Shown: positions 47,801-53,800 of the stretch, piece after piece | How the letters are laid out: every line of letters begins with the position of its first letter | Numbering within the stretch: the stretch's first letter is position 1 | Assembly: GCA_964017195.1 (NCBI GenBank) | Contig: OZ024892.1 | Span: 19,161,389 to 19,225,388 of the forward strand | DNA length: 64,000 nucleotides | Direction: 5' to 3' | Origin: Siderastrea radians | Taxonomy: Eukaryota > Cnidaria > Anthozoa > Scleractinia > Rhizangiidae | Program-made: the position numbers and the translations under genes | Notes under the pieces: generated by a model | What the model saw: the letters and a program-made list of their open reading frames with translations, nothing else | The model's database searches: none | Told to the model about the DNA's origin: nothing

Positions 47801-50800
47801 CTTATACCCGTTGTCGTAAAGTTATCATAATCTGAAACATAAGAAAGGCAATGGAAGTTAAACAATTGAACAAAAACCAAAATTAAACCACAACAATGAT
47901 TTTCTTGGACACAGCTGTTGCCCTGTTGAGTGAGGCCATCACTGCTAAGTAACCTGCATGTGATATTTTCAGTGCCCGCATTGACGGATTAGTGAAGCGT
48001 GAAGAATCACCTGAAGAGATGACGGAAACTTACGTTGATAGAGATGACTTTATGTACCATCGACAAGTGACATTTGGCAAGCGAGTTAAAAAGTTTGGAC
48101 CTCAAGACGCCAATGCAAGGCCAATAGTGGTACGTTGTAAATAAGGCACTCATTGTAGAAGCCCAGGCGACTTTTTATATCTGCTTCTGTAGTATGAGAT
48201 GGTAAAGTTCAATTAGCAATAGACTGACACAAACTATTTGTGTCTAGCAAAAATCGTGACATGATTAGTTAGTCTTTAACAATTTTTCGTTTTGGTAAAT
48301 GAATCCGCTTCTAAAAATAGCAAATATTGACAAGTCATACGTATTTACAAAAATAAAAATCAAACATGTTTTTGTTTTGTTTTTCCTTTTTGTTTCTACT
48401 GATTAGGACGTTTGTTAAAAATTTATCGTGCTCCGAGGCAGGTTTTAAGCTCTGGCCAAACGAAGACTCAAGTCAACGCAAGTTTGGAAATGCGAACTTG
48501 CACCGGGAGACAGACTTGGCCAGACGGACTGGCAAGCCCGGGCAGGCAAGTCGACGCTAGCAAGACGCGAGTTCTAAAAAGCCATTTCAGTGCAGCCTTG
48601 CCCGCGTGCCCGTCCAAAAAGGAAAACAATACTGAAACCAACTTGCGCCGACTTGCGCTGGGTGGCGAAAAGGTTTAAAACTTGCGTTTACTTGCGCGCA
48701 AGCTTGAGCTCGATCAAAGTGAGCGCAAGTCATCGCAACCCACCGCAAGTACACGCCAATCGGAGTTGCAAGTTATCACAAGTTAAAACGCAACTCCGTT
48801 ATCCAGGGCTTAAAGTGGGTGCCAGAATTTGGAAGGAATGTAAAACGCAGTTCAAAGTGGGCAGGGCCTTTATGGTTCTTGGCAAAATAAGGCAAAGCAC
48901 TGTTTTATGTTTTAGTAGGAGAGAGTAACTTAATTTTTGTAAACCTGTAGTAAACGGTCAGTCTTGGAGTTTAGCGAACTCAGTCCCCTCAGTGGCCGCC
49001 GGAGTGGCCGTTTTCACGGGTTGACCTCCAGCGGAGGTGAAGAAAAGCAACAATCTGAGGTAAAACAGGACCTGTATTCCTTCCAGTCGGTGTGATGTCG
49101 TAAATGTAAATATACACAAGAAGAATTGATCATAAACACGTGCAGAAATTATGTTAAGATTGTATTCGCCAACAGAAAATTGTCGAGAGATTTCACCGCA
49201 ACAAGTCAAAAGAAGCAAACGAAGATGTGGCTGAAAGAGTGTTCCTCGTCTCTGATGAGCGAATTAACTTAACGTTTCACTTGGAGGACAACAGAGTTAC
49301 AGCTTCCACCAGAGAGTTTATTCGCCCCCCTCACACCACAGAAAAAGGAGGAACGCTTACAATGACGCCGGATATGACCACAACTTTTCAGGTGCTGCAG
49401 TATTTAGTATTCTCGTTTTGTTCAAGGGATACGTAATCATGTAATGTCTGCCACATCCTTTGTTTTCAGGAGATGATTTGTTAATCGCACTTTGGCCTTG
49501 CTCCCACTGGGTGCACGCGAACAAACACTCTAAAGCCAACAGTACTCAACATTTTAAGGACGGTGCCTCCTTTTGTTACTGCGCATACGTTCTGCACATC
49601 TCGGGATAGTCGGGTTTCTTAAGAAATTTGCCCGCTAATACAACAATATTTTTGTGCGGTTTATGACCATGTGGAAAAAGCAGATCTTAGCAAGGGCTAT
49701 CAGCATCCAAAAAGAAAATTGGGGGTAACCACGCATTTTGCAGAGTTAATCGAGCTTAAATTTGGAAAGGAATTGCTATACATTTGTATTTTAACGCGGT
49801 TTTTAGAATTATGATTGTTTAGTTATCTCTGAAAAATGCGTGGTTACCCACATTTTTCTTTTTGGATACCAATAACCCTTGCGAAGATCTACTTTTTCCC
49901 CATAGTCATAATCTTTGCAAAAATCCGTCTCTATTAGGAGGCACCGTCCTTAAGACCTTTTTTTTAAACTGCAAAGTTATCAGCTTTTCATTAAATATTG
50001 GACATGATGCAGGGGCACCCAACGAGAAACGTTTAGCAAAATACTTAAAATATCATTTTTTGCTTTCTTAGATTGTTTCAGAGCTTTTTAAAGGCATATT
50101 TGTGTAAGTTAATACATATTAATCTGTTTGGCGTTTTTAGCTGAAAATTTGCCCCTGATGATGGAAGTAATGCTTTTCTTGCAGCACGGTCCTCTTTGAA
50201 AGTGAACGAGCGAAATGGTCATTTCTGTCAATTGAGGATAAACGATGGACCGAAAGAGATTCTTATAGTGATTGTAACACTATCAGCAGTTGTAGTGAAA
50301 CCCAGATTGTTTTCAGGCTTTCTTCCAAGCTGCTCGTGTTGCCAGCATCACTGTTTGTTTTACAGGTTGACCCACTGATCAAACCTCACAAAAACTTGCA
50401 TGTTTATGAGGTGCTTGTGGAACTTGTAGATGCTGAGGAACAAAGCACGAATCAAATACGAGCATCAGAAGAAGAGGTAACCTGTCAATCCAAGCTTCAG
50501 TGTCACTCTCAATATCTCATGTCCGCTTGAATTAGATTTTGTTATGAAACGAAGGTTTGAATTCCACACATGCAAAGGTGGCCGCTTGCGAGAAGTGGAC
50601 TCTTGGATGGAGTCTCCAAGATGTCAAAAGTTGAGTTGTGTTTGTAAATTGGTTTATCTGGCTGATCAATTTTTATGCTCTGTTTTCCTTGGTTCTGCTG
50701 AAGAAGCAGACGCTGCCTTCCGTGTTTGTGTGGAGGGCGCGATAGTACGAGTGAAGGAGGAGGCATTCTGTGAGAACAGAGATAAAGCTAAACTGACGTG

Positions 50801-53800
50801 AATCGAGTAGATTCGAGTAGATGGAATGACAAATTGTAAGTTTTGTGACAGAGAAACAGCATTAAATGGTATTGTCTGATAACTGTCCTTGCTTGCATGT
50901 TCTCCAAGTCACAAATTTGACGCCATGGCTAATGGGCAAGTTTCCCTTTCTAAAGGTATTTTTCTACTCAAAGATGTGGACTGCAAGGCCATAATTTAGC
51001 GTTAAAAGAAGATAGGTCGCCATGTTCTTCCGGGAGAAGACGACCATTTATTTGATTAATGTGTAGCTAGCCATGTTTGGAATGTGCGGGCGCTGATGTG
51101 GCGAGAAGTTGTTCACAGTAAGGATGCGCAAGGCAATTCAAGGAACTCGCCTTAACAACTGCACCTTTAAATTTAACAAGTGCAAAAATTGCCTTATCAC
51201 GTGTACTGTGTGTCATAGGAGCCCAACTTAGCAATCATATAATGAATCACTCTGGATCAATAGGATGAGCTGAAAGCACTGATGCATATTTAGGCCGAGC
51301 GTCACCAGGAAGCTTTGACTGCAAGTGTTAAATGTTTTTTTATTTGGCAGGTGAAGGAAATCCTACAGCTGCGAATCAAAGAAGAAGCAGCATCACAACT
51401 GAACGTCTCTGTGTACGACACTGAAAGAAACGAGAAAGCTAAACTGCATCGTCAGCAACTGGTATGACAACAGGCTAAGCTGTTCACGATGCAAACTTGA
51501 AAGTAAACATTTCAATACTTATCAGATTTGACAACTCATGCCTAAAGATAAAATCGCGAACATCATCAGAATACTAGGTGTAAAGTCAGGGATTTCTCTT
51601 TTAAATGTAAAATTAGTTGTCCTCTCAAAGTGAGCACTGTTGCCGATCCACCTTGAAGGACGTCGACCGTACATCGTTTGTTATTTTTTAACTTGTCGGT
51701 AGCAAATTTACCTTATCGCTGCTAACTTGAATTGAGTGATTTTTCTAAACAGGAATTATAGCTATTTAATTGAGCAATTTTCAATTTCTCTCGTTTTGTG
51801 AACACATTTTAAATAAAGCGAGTTTTTGATTAATTTTTTTTCTGGTGATTTTTTTGCTAACATGGTTGCTAACATGTCCTTTGTGTACAACAGGAACGTA
51901 AAGCGGCAGAGGAAGCAATGAAGAAGCATGAATTAGAGCTTGATTACCTTGCACCGTTTCTGGCGCAGATTGGTGATCCACCCCATATCAGCCGACAGGA
52001 AGCTTACAAACTCAAAGAGGAATGTCTTCAAGACCTTAAACACCGCCTAATAGACAAGGCTAACCTTATACAAGCCAGATTTGAGAAGGTTTGTGACACC
52101 AGTAACCAACAGCGCGTCATTTTGGAATCCTGCACTTGTTTGTTAAATTCCCGAGGAAACTCGATTAGAATGAATGCTTCTCAAGCTTCGCTGGTGAAAA
52201 GTTGACATAACAGCCGTATGTCTCGTAAGCTACAGTAATAAATTCTTTGGTATATGACTTTTGTAATTTTATCACAGGAAACACAAGAATTACAGCGTAA
52301 ACAGAGTTGGTATCAGCAGAACCAAGTGTCCATGACAAAAGAAGACGAAGAGGAATACCTTAACTTCTGCAGCGAGGCCATGTTTAGAATCCATATCCTT
52401 GAGCAGCGCCTTAACAGGTTTAATACCGTACCATATTATTACATAGACTACCCTTACCCCAGGGTAAGCACCTGTCTGATATCTACTGTCAGGCTACTAG
52501 CTTAAATAACCCACTGATGAATTTTCGCGCGCACTCACCGTCTGGTTTGGTATCTTTTGACTCTATCGAAAATATCAAAACACGAAAGGAGGTCAGATTC
52601 AGTTCTTAACTCATTAGATCAAATCATGTTATATAATGGAGTTAGCTAGCCATGCTGGCGCTCATGCTCTAACCATTACTGGCTGTGTTTTCTTTACCAC
52701 GGTAAAGCGCGCGCGTGGTTTATCGATTGATAATGCGCTTAGCTTCTGTTCATTTTCTCAGCCACGTGAAGGGTTGATTTACTAAATATCCTACCAGAAG
52801 AATATTCGCGCGAAAAAGATGACAAAAAGCAGGCTCCCTTTCACAAAAAAGTTTACAGGGGCTAATACATGAACTCATCTCGTGTATTATGCCCGACCAT
52901 GCTATATCACTCCGTCCCGCGACTAGCCTGCGAGCAGGCTCTCTATTCGGGGGGGCAACGTGAATTATTTTCTTTGAGAGCGCCGAAGGCGCGAGTTTCG
53001 GCGAACGAAGTGAAGGCGAGCGAAGCGAGCCCGCGGTGAAAAACGAGAGCCTGCACGTGAGTCATTGAATTTCAATTCCGGCCCCTCGAAATGTGACAAC
53101 TTGTTGACAACTCGCCACGCTTCCGGTGTCAAATAACTAGCCAATAGGGAACGAGAAAAATATAAACAAACATGACAGAAAGATGCACGTGGAAGTTTTC
53201 CAGGGATTTCGTCTAGATCTTTGTGGCTCTTCATGGAAGGATCGGAAGAACGCGTTTTAACTCCGAAAAAAGTTGTCAACAAAGCAAGTGGACATTGCCG
53301 TATCTGCAGTTGTAGTTTTTTGGTGAAATATGGAACTGGAAAATCGGGTCGAATGTCCACGGAAAATCTATTTGAAGTTTCAAATCGCGATGGAAGTCGC
53401 GGACAAGTATTGGCGACGATGTGCGAAAACATTGGTATTTATTTCGTAAAATTGTCTTCTTTGTCGAGCCGTGTGTGTAATTCTTGCGCCCGAAAAATTA
53501 GGAACTTATGCATATTAATTGAGCCATATGCATATTAATTACTCATATTAATTGAGCCTGTCATTTTTGACCAATCCGAGTGCTGCGTTCGTGGACGAAC
53601 GCGCCGGATTCAAAATTCAATGGGATACGTGCAGGCTCTCAATTTTCACCGCGGGCTCGCTTCGCTCGCCCAGCGGCTCGCTTCGCTCGCCGAAACTCGC
53701 GCCTTCGGCGCTCTCGAAGAAAATAATTCACGTAAGAAAATAATTCACGTTGCATTGCCCCCCGAATAGAGAGCCTGCTCGCAGGCTATCCCGCGACATG

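Larger units (their letters stand above)
39755..47972 (+). other. DRC7: DRC7 intron 11 (8.2 kb)
   Basis: It holds a Penelope-type 3' end (about 40820-41005), a perfect 15-bp hairpin (41390-41423), unrecognised sequence with short ORFs (41.1-43.2 kb), a minus-strand ORF starting [16 protein letters not shown] (44458-44228), two tRNA-derived SINE copies (about 45300-45745) and Mutator-like copy B. No additional host exon was recognised. Confidence 0.6.
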
